In this document: positions 40,201 to 52,000 of the stretch, one piece after another
Position numbering within the stretch: the stretch's first letter is position 1
Layout: each line of letters opens with the position of its first letter
Assembly (NCBI GenBank): GCA_034401795.1
Contig: CM067370.1
Coordinates: 105,689,387-105,753,386, forward strand
DNA length: 64,000 nucleotides
Source of the DNA: Chaetoderma sp. LZ-2023a
Taxonomy: Eukaryota > Mollusca > Caudofoveata > Chaetodermatida > Chaetodermatidae
Reading direction: 5' to 3'
Translations under genes and position numbers: made by a program
Notes under the pieces: model-generated
Databases searched by the model: none
The model's input: the letters and a program-made list of their open reading frames with translations, nothing else
What the model was told of the DNA's origin: nothing

Positions 40201-43200
40201 TCAGCCGAGGATGACCGTTTTGTGGTTTCAGGGGAAGGCCTTAAGCTGCTACCTAGGATTAATTTCTTGGCTAAAAATCAGTCGTTGAAATATCCAGGTC
40301 AACCTATTATTTTGCCTGCTTTAACTAGATATGATCCTAATTCTAAAGCATGGTGTCCCGTCCGGGCGCTGCGCCGGTACAAACAACGTACGGCGGCATG
40401 GCGCACCGACCAGTCAGCGTTATGGTTGTCATATATTGAACCCCATGGGAGGGCTTCTAAGGACACCATTTCCAGGTGGATTGTGGAGTGCATTCAGTTT
40501 TGCCATAAATCCGCCACCGGGAAGCAGGTTGACGTGGCCAAGGCTCACAGTGTCCGCGGCGTAGTGACATCCACGGCCCTATTTAATGGGGTCCCTGTGG
40601 ATGATATTATGTCGGTGGCTCAGTGGCACTGTGAGTCAAGTTTTACAGACCATTATCTCCGTGACACCTCTAATCCTCTCGCCTTGTCGGTTTTGAAAAA
40701 ATAAATCGGTTTATATTTTTTGAGGTGATTTCCTCATTACTTATATATATCACAATTAATTTATGGAAACACCCACTTTTTTGGGCCTGCATCAGTCTTT
40801 ACCGATGGGAAGATGATGTCAGCAGCCATTTTCAACAAGGTCAGTCTTGTTCATGTGTTGTCCGTTGTTGATTGTATTGTCACGATTACCCGTTATTAAT
40901 ATGGTGATGGTTTGTGTATTTGTGTGGTTCATTGTTGAGAGTTACGAAAATGGAGCTTTTTCGTCTCTGTCCTGTAGTACATGGCACTTGTACGTAGAGA
41001 GCGTATAGGACATTGAGGTCAGTCGACTCTTCCTCCCAGGAAGGAGGGGGGGGGAGCGCATATGACATTCGGTCATCTCTCATACATCGGTCGTGTTATC
41101 CGATGGTTAGTCAAATCCTGACTGTTTTTTCTTACAGTTTCAGAAGTTTTAGTGCCTTAAACGCAGAAAAGCGTATTGGGATGAGCTGGTCTTTTGACCT
41201 CGCCTCCCTCCCGCCAGATTCACTTTCGAATTCTGGCAATATCAAAAGTATTAGGGAGGTAAGTATACTCTTGAAGTGAAATAAACGAAATCTAGGATTT
41301 CTTTTTTCACGAGAGAGTTGATACTTACCTCCCTAGATACGGACCCGGCCTCTCCACCCCACAGAGGCTCGGTCTTCAGGCTCTTAATAGTTGCATGTGT
41401 GTCAGCCAATAATCTAGTCAGAGGAAGTGCTAGTCTGCGCATGCGCGGTGGTGGGGCTGGCATCCGCCAGACTACGCTCTGACTCCCTGCCCAGTAGGGG
41501 CACCTAACTGTTTTAAATCTGAGTGTTTATTGAGTGAAAGCCAATATTTAGCAATATCAAAAGTATTAGGGAGGTAAGTATCAACTCTCTCGTGAAAAAA
41601 GAAATCCTAGATTTCGTTTAATGTATGTGACAAACTCTTCTAGGGCTGTTTTGCTGTGTTCCCAGATTATGAAGATTTCATCTATGTATCTAACATACAG
41701 CGCTGGCTGGTGTGGGGCTGTTTGCAGCAATCTTTGCTCTAGGTCGGTCATGAAAATGCATGCAAAGGTGCAGGCAGCCTTGTTTCCCATGGTGGTTCCT
41801 CCTATCTGGAGGTAGTGTTCGCCATTGAACTCAAAGTTATTGCATTCGAGGACAAGTTTTAGAAGATTTAGTAGTCAATATTTACTGCAGAATTTGGCCA
41901 CTGCTCTTAGTCCTTCATTGTTTCATATGTTAGTGTACAGTGAGGTGACATCCATTGTTACTAGAAGTGTACCAGGTTTTGTTGGTCCAAATGCTTCTAG
42001 TTAGTTAATGAAATCTGTAGTGTCTTTCACATATGATTTGATCTTTGTAACATGAACCTTGATGTGTTCGTCCACGAAACTGCTAATGAGTTCTGTGGGA
42101 CAGCCTATGCCGCTGATGATGGGTCTGCCTGGAACTAAACCGTTATGTTTGCATTTATGTACCTTTGGTAGTAGGTAAAATCTAGCTGTGATTGGCAGTT
42201 TTGGTAATAGTCTGTTGGCAGTTTGTGCATCAATTTCTTTGTCTCTGACTAGTTGGTGTAGTCTTTTTTCTACTAGTTTAGTATGTTTTAGTGTCAAGTC
42301 TTGATTGACCTTTTCGTAGAACCTTATGTCTACTAATTGTCTGTTTGCTTCTGCTATGTAGTCTGTTTTGTTTTGGACTACTGTTGCTTGTCGCTTATCT
42401 GCTTTCTCAATCACTATGGAGTGTGTTTTTAAGTTGCACAAGGGCTGTTGCTTCCGTGGTGCTCAGGTTACTTATCTTTGTTCTATGGTGAATATGTTTG
42501 CCATACTCGTACCTAATTGCCTTGAAAAAGGCCTCAAATGGCGCATGCAGTGTGGGTGGCGGCATTGAAGTCTTTATGGCGGCAAATTTCTTTGCTATGA
42601 TGTCTTGGAATGTAAGTGGAACCAGTACCGGTGGAGCAATTGTTGAACCGGTTCCCTGTTGTAAGGGTGCGTGTGGTGGGCGCAGGTTGGGGGTGAAGAA
42701 ATGTTTAAGACGCATGCGTCTGAAAAAAGCCTGTAAATCATGATAGAGGCTTCCCATGTTTGGTTCTGGGACTGTAGGGCTAAAGCCCAAACCTTTGTCT
42801 AATAGACTGGCGGTTGCCATGTTGAGGGGGGAATCTGAGAGGTTGAAAACAAAAGGAGAGGCATCAGTTTCAGAATCTGTATTGACAGCATTATTGTTAC
42901 GGTTTGGTGAATACAGTAAATGAACATTGATTGAAATGTTGAAACTTAATTTCTGTTTAATTAGGAAATTGTTCTTTATGAACCATTGACTGTGTAGTCA
43001 TGCTCTGGAATCCCTCAGATTCTTGATGGCTTGAAGGAGCTGTTCTATGGCCACATTGCTTCTGGTGTCCATTAGCGGCTTGGTGCCGCTGCGTTTGGTC
43101 TCTGACACGTTTGGATTCTGGCGGTTGTACCTTCTGGGCTGCCTGTTGTTTTGGCGGCAGGCCGTGGTTCTCTTCATAGGCCTACGTTTTGGGCTCCGAG

Positions 43201-45997
43201 AACGGTGCAGGCGGATGTGCCTGACTGTGTTGGCGGCTGTTGCCGGTTCTGCTTCTCCGGCGGTTGGTGAGTTGCAGCATCGTTCAAATGCTGTCTTGTG
43301 GCCACTCACCACTTGATATTGTCCCTTCAGCTTTTTGCTTGTGTTGTCAAGCAGAAGCTGGGTGAGGGAGAGTTCGAATTCGGTTACATGGGTGGCCCAT
43401 TGTGTTTTGAACTCGTTATCCTCTCCCTCAGGATTCAATGTTATCCTTGTGCGAAGCATGCTGGGAGGTGAGCAGTCATTAAGTGACTGCTCCAACCTCT
43501 CCATTTGATACTCCAGCTTATGAGCCTACAGGCTGCGTTTCTCCACATTCTGTAGGAACCCAGATGTTCTGGAATCGCTGGCCTCTGATATTTGGCTGCG
43601 CTCCCATCTTGTGTGTCTCGGGAGACTGACATTGGCGCGCTATCTTCTTCTACCCTACTGCGTTTCTGCGCCCAGGCAACCTGCATCTTTGGCAGGTCTA
43701 CTGTTGATGTACTGCGTGCTCCAACGGCTAACATCCACCCATGACGTCATACCCATTGTCATCACTAAGCATCTTTTAAAGAAGCCTTCAAAAATGGCAA
43801 TCCCGTATGGACACAAGCGCAAATGCTTCGTCTCCCTCTAATTATATGAAATAACAACAAAGACAGATACTCACCAGGTTTTGTGTCATCCTCTTTATTT
43901 TTCATTTACTTTATTTATTTTTTCATACATCGTTGGAAATATAAATTATACATAATAAAACATAATTATATATCGATTCTGTGGAAACTTGATATTTATC
44001 TTAGGATCTCCCAGACCAATAGAGGACAACCAACATAACTTCTTTTCAGATATCAAACACCCACAAAATAGATGCCATTTCAGAAAAAAATGGAGCCCAG
44101 AAATGCCCACTCCCAGTCGACAAAACCATGCCTCTGATGAGTTCCACTCAAGGAACGAAACGCCATGAAGTCTGAATCAAACAAAACCAGTGATGACTAC
44201 CAATGATCATTACCCACCACACAGCCCAAAACACTACACTAAAGGAGCAATAACCCCATAAACTTCTTGACCAGAAGAAACACCCATAAACTTGTCACCA
44301 AAATGCCCCCCAACCGTCAAAAAAACTTCAAACCGGCAAAAAGTATTTTCCAAACCAATAAAATTTGGCAAAACCGGTAAAAAGATGAGAACCGGCAAAA
44401 ATGACCACAACTGGCAAAAATATTTTTTTGACCACCAAAAATGGCAGAACCGGTAAAAAACTTAGAATTGGTAAAAATTACATTTACCGCCAAAAAGTTT
44501 CAACAACCGCCAAAAAGGCACAACCGTTAAAAATTCACAACCGGTAAAACTTGACCCCAACCAGCAAAAACTAGGTCAACCGGTAAAAATCTTGACCAAG
44601 CCGCCAAGAACTTGAACCAGTAAAAACAAAAACTGCCAAGAACCGGTAAAAATCCCAGACAGGGAAACCGGTAAACAACAAATTTCTGGTCAAGATCTGC
44701 CCAATCCACAGGCTAACCCAAAAAGGGTATAAAAGGGATCGAAAAACCAGTCCAGATCATTCAGACTTTTGGTCTCACATAGCGACCAATCGTCAGGCTA
44801 AAATACCTACTACATTGGTTTACTAATCTGATTACGTTGTTATTATCATATATAGATTTTGGCTTGCCGAATGTTCATTTACAGGCCAAGAGAAGACTTA
44901 TTTTTAGAAATTTACGACTTGAATGACTGATTATCAAGCCAGTCATTCCAGTGGTAAAATTAAACGGTCTTCTCTTGGCCTGTATATGGACATTCACCAG
45001 GTCTGTATATGGACATTCTTCAAGCTCACGACAGAGGTCTCTTTTGGCTGGCTTGACCATGAAAGATTTATCGTTCTGAGCAGTACGGGGGATATATGTT
45101 GTTCAAAACATACAGGCCGCAAGAGTTGCAAGGCTCAGATACATTCACCTACATGACCTAAAATATATTACCAGATTATCTTTGTAAATTATGTAGGGTA
45201 ACATATTCTGTTATGCAGGATATGTCGTCTGGTTGAATTTGAATTCTGTATATATTTTGAGTTATATGCTCAGCCTCATCATGAATAAAAATCTTTTAAT
45301 TAGAGGAATAGGGTATTGCATTCGTCTGCATATGCCTGTGCGAGTGCGTGTGTGTGGCCATATCTGTATTTTAAATTTTAACATCAATACCTGAACATAT
45401 CGAGACCTTGTCCATGATCCAGATTTGTAAACCTCGATCGGGTCAAATTCCGGATATCTCGGAAAGTACATGAACTGGTCAAATTAATTGTGTCCTATTT
45501 TAAAACAAGAGAGCGTTTGTCTATACACTAGGATTCTATAACTTTGGTCCTAATTAGAAAAAATCTCAATGTGGCAAAAATGGGAGGGCGATGGTCAGCT
45601 ATTTCTCATTGCTCTTGTTATTCTTATTTGTTAATTTTTCCGCAGATTTTCTTTGTGCTGCGTAAGAAAAACAATCAGATCTCATTCCTCCATGTTTATC
45701 ACCATTCCACGATGCCACTGCTTTGGTGGGTCGGTGTCAGATTTGTCTCTGGTGGTGTATGTAAGTAGAGCTTTAACAGATTTAACTCATACCTATATGA
45801 CTGATAGTGGCATAGCCATGTTTTTACGTCAGGGGGAACAAGCACTAAAAAGGCACCCCATCCTTTTCACCCCACTCCGCATACCAAATAGGATCCTCCA
45901 CCCATCTACTGGAAAATTTGCGAAGATAGATGAATAATTGAACATTTACAGGCATTTGAGCTGATTTAATTTGCGTTATGCTATCTCTGTCTGTCTG

Positions 45998-46030
<33 letters not shown>

Positions 46031-49000
46031 GTCTGTCTGTTGGCATCCAATCTGTTGAGCTAATATCTCGGCATGGCCTCACCCTATTGAGACTAAACTT
46101 GGACACATGCTTCCTTATTCCTTATATCAAGCGGATCAAGCCAATGATATTGAGGTTATGGGGTCAAAGTTTATGGTCACTGTGACCTAATCTTTGGCAT
46201 AGTTTCACACTATTGGGACTAAGCTTGAACAAATGCTTCCTTATATTAAAGGGATGGAGCACAATGATATTGAGGTCATGAGGTCAAAGTTGAAGGTCAC
46301 TGTGAACATGGTATACCTCTGTGTTGCGCTTAAGTTTTTGGTTTAGCTCATCATAGCCTCATATATATGTATATGTATATGGAGCACAATGATGTTGAGG
46401 TGAAAGGTTACGGCCACGGTTACCTTTGTATAATACGCTATTGTTTCTGGATTGTCGGGTTAATCTTTTGGTTTTGCTCAACATATCATTTTATATCTAA
46501 TTATCGTTTAGTTCAGGCTATTGTAACTAAACTTTGACACATGGTTACATATATCAACCAGGTCAGCACAATCATATTGAGGTCAAAGGTCATGTTCACT
46601 GTGACCTTAATATAAATTTCCATTCTTTTCAGTAAAATTTTTGGTTTAGCTCAACATATTGTCTCTTATATCTTGGGATTGGTTCACCCTACTTGAATTT
46701 AACTTTGTCACATGTTTACCTATATGAAGTAAAATGATATTGAGGTTAGAGGTCAAGGTCATTGTCACATTTGTATAAAATGCAGACTTTAACAGTTTGG
46801 TTCTGCTTAGTTCGCCTGGCCTTTATTCAGAATTAGCCAAATTATTGGAACTAAGCATCGTCATATAGTTAAATCAGGGCTTTAGACTATCCCTTAGCTA
46901 TGACTACAAGTCATGCCCAAATGAAATCCGTCCATATTAGTGAGTCCAAATTAAAATCCTACTGGCTGCTATAAGCACTAATTAACTGATTTACAGTGAA
47001 TTAAATACTCAGAGATGAATGCTGTGGCATTTTATGGCTATTCAGAGTTCTTATTGTGCTATTAAAACTAAAATGGCTCAAAATCAATCTCTCAAGATTT
47101 CAAAATTTCAAATTTCTAGGAGCATTGATGGATCCCAGACCAGATAGGTGGTGTGCCAAAATGAGGTAGATCTAAAGCCATGAGTTTGAGGTCAAGGTCA
47201 TTGTGATCTCGATACAAAGCTAGATTTGCATTTGGAAATGCCAAGATTTTCGCCAATGTCCCATCAGTGTAACACTGATGCCGTGTTTGTAAGGTCATAT
47301 CTCAGGATTGGGTCACCAAAATGAGACTAAACTTGGACACATGCTTCTTTATATCAAATGGATGGAACACAATGATGATCATGAGGTCAAAGTTCAAGGT
47401 CACTGACATTGGTAAAAAGAAACCTCTACTTTTACGGTTAAGTTTTTGGTTTAGCTCAACATATCGTCTTATATCTCAGAATCGGTTCACCCAAATGGGA
47501 CTAAACATGGACACATGCTTCCTTATATCAAGTGGATGGAACACAATGATAATGAGGTCATGAGGCCAAAGTTCAAGTCACCGTCTCTGTGACCTTGATA
47601 AAACAACTCGAGTCTTATGGTTAAGTTTTTCGGTTTAGCTCAACATATCGTCTTATATCTCGGGATCGGTTCACCCTATTGAGACTAAACTTGATCACAT
47701 GCTTCCTTTTATCAAGGGGAATGAGCACAATGATATGGAGGTCATGAAGTCAAAGTTCAAGGTCACTTGGTATAAATCTATATCTTTATGGTTGTTTGGT
47801 TTAGCTCAACATATTGTCTTATATCTCAGGATTGGTTTACCCTATTAGTTCTAACCTTAGGATACATGCTTCCTTATATCAAGGGAATGGATCACCATGA
47901 TATTGAGGTCAAAGTTCAAGGGCACTGTGAACATGGTAAAAACCGGTTTAGATCAACATATCGCCTTATCTCTCAGTTTGGCTTCACTTTATTGGGACTA
48001 AATTTGAACGCATATATATCGAGGGGATGAAGCTTAATGATATTGAGGTCAATGGTTAAGGTCATTGTACCATTTGATTTGTTTCAAATGCAGACTAACA
48101 GTTACCGGTAGATTCCTCTGGTTAGCTCATTCTGTCTTTATTTCAGAATTGGCCAAATTATTTGAACTAGTTACCTCAACAGTTACCTCAACCAGTAGGA
48201 GCTGCACAAAGACATTCAGACTTCTCAGGTCAAGGTCATTGTGATCTTGATACAAATCTAGATTTGCATTTGGAAATGCATAATGCCAAGATTTTCGCCA
48301 ATATCTTGTCAATGTAACACCGATGTCTTGTATTATTTGTCTTTGAGTAGCATAGATTCTATTCAGGCCCCTCAGTCTATCCAAATATCTGCCACAGGGC
48401 TTGTTGATCGAGTGTCGGAGAAGACCCTGACTACATAGATTCAAACAACGATTCACACATTAATAGGTCTGATTTTCAATTGAAATTAAACTGTTAAAGA
48501 CTGGCCTGGAGTTGGGGGCCCCCCGAAACTCTTAAGTGTTATGAACATGATTTGGGCATTGGCTCAGCGGGAGCAACCTCCCCCCCCCCCCACCCACCCC
48601 TCTCGACTACACTACTGATTAATGAGGTTTAACATCTGATTTTTCATTTCGATAAACTGGCCTCCAAAGTGGTCTTGGGAAATTTCCATTTGCAGGGCAA
48701 GAATTCTGCTTTTTAACACTGGAATGACTGCCTTGCTAATCGACCCAGTTATTCCAGCAGTTCATTTTCAAAAATAGTTTTCTCTTGAACTCCAAATGGG
48801 CATTGACTAGGAAAAACTTGATTTTCTTGAGCATAACAGGTTAACTGTATTACCATGATGTCAGAAATCCTATTTTTATGGAGGCATTAGAAGAATGACT
48901 GGTGTACATTTTGAAAACAATGTTGTTGAAAGCTGTTGTTGTCGTAGACATCAGCATTGTTTTCAAAAGCCTACGTGTAAAGTTACATGTACCTTGAAAT

Positions 49001-52000
49001 TTAGATTATGCATATTCAGGTTTGAATTGTTTCCAATTTTTGTGGGGGAGGGGTACCAAAATACTATGGAATCTTGGTACATACGTACGGCCCGAAAATG
49101 TTGTTTCTGCATCTCCTACACTTTGAGAGAAAATTAGTTGAAACATAGAGGATAATTGTACACCACCCAAAGATGTGCATAATGTTAAAGGTTTTTGCAT
49201 CTGTGATTTTGAGGTGGGGAGTCTGCGAAAAGCATGGAATTTTTAGACAGATATATGCAGTACAGCTCAGAATTAAGTTAACGTGTCCTGAGAACAAAAA
49301 CGCACCAGACAAAAACAAAACTGGGCCAGGAAGAAAACAAAAATGTAGGCGAAGAAAACAAATGCGACACGAAGAAAACAAAAATGCATCAGGATGAAGA
49401 CAACAAATAATAGTGAAATTTTTTTTAACTCGCCATAATGTATCAGAAAGAGTTTGGAAACAAAATATGAACAATGCTAGAGAGCATGTCATGTCTTCAA
49501 AATACCTGGCACATTTGCGAAAACCATAGGCGCGTTTACACAACACACACTTAGTAAATTGGAATGCCTGTGGACTGGCTCATTAGAAGTAGCAACCATA
49601 ATAGTCTTGAAGTCGGTGTTACCCATTCAAATTGTCGGTTCTTGCTGTTCGCGAACAGATTTAACAAGAACCCTACGATTCGACAACGGCACTGGAACAG
49701 TGTTCTCGAACAAAATTTCCACTCCCCATCAGACGAGGAGTGGAAATCTCATTTGTGAACGCTAAACATGCTAAACTGTTCTCGCTGTGGCAGTCAAGAA
49801 CAGTTTCAGGATGTTGTTCACGAACGGCGAGAAAGGACAACACATATTTTCAGGATGTTCTATTAAATTAGTTTCGTATCGGGAACAAAACAGAATTGTG
49901 AAGTTTATTTGTTGAAATGAATGTTTGCGACAAGATTTTGCAATGGCTTACATAATGTACTTGTGCACAAATGTATTCCTGTTGTTGTATTTATACAAAA
50001 CTAGGAGAAGTATGCTATCTCCATCTATTAAATCCACAGACATGTATTCCTATAGACCACTTATGACGATTCAAAGCAATATTTTCTAATATCTAACATA
50101 TTATTATGAATAAAACCTTACAATGAAGACAAACGGAAGCTCAAGAAATGTCCACAGTTGATCGTGATAGTATATTTTGTAGTTTTGTCTGACATTTTAC
50201 CAGAAATATTAGTCCCGCGAATCTTCCCAGTGTTCTCATTTGGTCGCTTTCGCATTTACTTTTTTAAAACATCCAGCGCTGCGAAATATGCCGACCTGGT
50301 GAGATTTGACATAGTTTATTCTCATCCGATTGCTTTCGTATTTACTTTCTATAAACATCCAGCGCAGCGGAACATGCCGACTTGCAGGATTTGACATAGA
50401 TTATTTTTCGCAATAGACAAATATATGCATAGGACTGCCATTTTAGCACTTATTTTCGTGATAGTATATTTTGTAGTTTTGTCTGACATTTTACCAGAAA
50501 TATTAGTCCCGCGAATATTCCCAGTGTTCTCATTTGGTTGCTTTCGCATTTACTTTCTAGCGCAGCGAAATATGCCGACCTGGTGAGATTTGACATAGTT
50601 TATTCTCATCTGATTGCTTTCGTATTTACTTTCTATAAACATCCAGCGCAGCGGAACATGCCGACTTGCAGGATTTGACATAGATTATTTTTCGCAATGG
50701 ACAAATATACACGTCGGACTGCCATTTTAGCACTTATTTTCATTTCCATCCCTGTCTACATTATATATATATCGAGAATACTATTATCGGCGAGCCAGAG
50801 AAAAACACGACTGCATTTTAGAAAAACAATCTGCGCTTAGGCTTATCCTGTTTGTAATTAATTCATGTATGACACGGAAAAAGTGATCTGGCATATCGAT
50901 CTCGTCCGGTTTGTGTTTTTCATTTTGCGCGTATGTCTTTTTCATTTGGCGCGAAATGTTTTGCTGCTGTCACATTTTTTTAAAACTTAATTCTGAGCTG
51001 TACTGCATGAATGGTAATGGGAGGCACTCAGGTTGAGTAATCATGTTGGGATGAGAGGGGGTGGGGTGGTGGAGGGGTATATCAGTCTCCAACGGACTTT
51101 CTTTTGTTATATGTGTCTGATAATATCGATATGTGCTTGTCTCTCAGCGTTCTTTCCTCCGTCCATCAATGTTTTTGTCCACATTGTGATGTATACGTAC
51201 TACATGTTATCGGCTATGGGACCTCACATGCAGAAATACCTCTGGTGGAAGAAGTATATGACCAAGCTTCAGTTGGTAAGAATCTATTACATTATCAAAC
51301 TCAGGCACATGCCGGCAATATAAATCTCCTTACAAACTATCTTATTACTGAACTGAAACAAAATAAGACTGGACAATAATACCATCAAACAATATAATGA
51401 AACCTCGATTTTTGTACGGGAGATTTTGAATTATGCATATTCAGGTTTCAATTGTTTCCAATTTTTGTGGTGGTGGGGGTAAATTACCATGGAAGGCAGC
51501 CAAAATGCAGCTTTTGACCTTCAAGTGTATTGTAATGGAGTCCTTGAATAATATGTTAAATGCTAACAATATTTTCTGTTTACACAAAAATCTCCACATA
51601 CATGTATAATGTATGATAGTCGGGAATACTTATTTCATGGGTTGGTGTCTTCAGTCCAGGAGCTAAAGCTAGGTCAGAATCGTGACGTAGCACACCCAGT
51701 ATTCGGAAGGTCTGACACTTGCTGTGGCTTGGGGGACATGTCCCACACATTTTAAGCCCTGTTGTACAAACAAATTGTGGTAGCACTAATTAGTTATCCT
51801 GATTTCTTTGCATAGGGGGTCTAGGCTTTGGCTGTATCCACAGTGCACAACGATATAAGCATGATCGTGTCATAACTCAAAGTAATATCGTATTAGATTC
51901 ACCATATATGATATTTAGACGGATATCGACCTAACATATATCCAACATACATTTTGCAAGAATAAATTGCAACGGCTGTTCAAATCCTTTAAAGTTGAGT

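Larger units (their letters stand above)
34575..41620 (+). mobile_element. DIRS-like tyrosine-recombinase retroelement, looks whole
   Basis: Inverted terminal repeats of about 160 bp lie at 34590-34750 and 41421-41580. An internal complementary region at about 41239-41340 reads as the complement of the right end joined to the left end, the DIRS replication signature. Three long open frames lie in order: gag-like, RT/RNase H, and tyrosine recombinase. I see no break in the long frames, so it appears whole and young. It sits inside the reverse-transcriptase part of an older Penelope-like element in ELOVL4 intron 4, on the gene's strand. Its GC content is clearly higher than that of the surrounding intron between about 36000 and 37800. 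Confidence 0.92.
33492..44846 (-). mobile_element. Penelope-like element, broken, with a DIRS element nested in it
   Basis: On the - strand the pieces run from an N-terminal region (43734-42998) through linker and RT regions (42820-41600) to the RT end (34572-34300), a following Cys-rich segment (about 34090-33850) and a GIY-YIG endonuclease region (about 33830-33578). A DIRS element occupies 34575-41620. A perfect 15-bp direct repeat CATATATAGATTTTG (33477-33491 and 44847-44861) flanks the whole as a target-site duplication. The outer ends carry TAATAACAAC (33494) and its complement (44836). Penelope-derived DNA is about 4.3 kb, with several breaks. It is older than the nested DIRS copy and younger than the sequence it interrupts. 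Confidence 0.85.

Noticed and set aside
44527-44709. 60-codon - strand ORF rich in Phe, Trp and Val
   Set aside because: Complement of the AACCGGTAAAAA array.
47116-48456. Several 60-109-codon ORFs
   Set aside because: All fall in the tandem satellite and repeat its unit.
49064-49546. 160-codon - strand ORF rich in Cys, Phe and Leu
   Set aside because: Opposite to an A/C-rich repeat inside the 1.75 kb TIR element; composition explains it.
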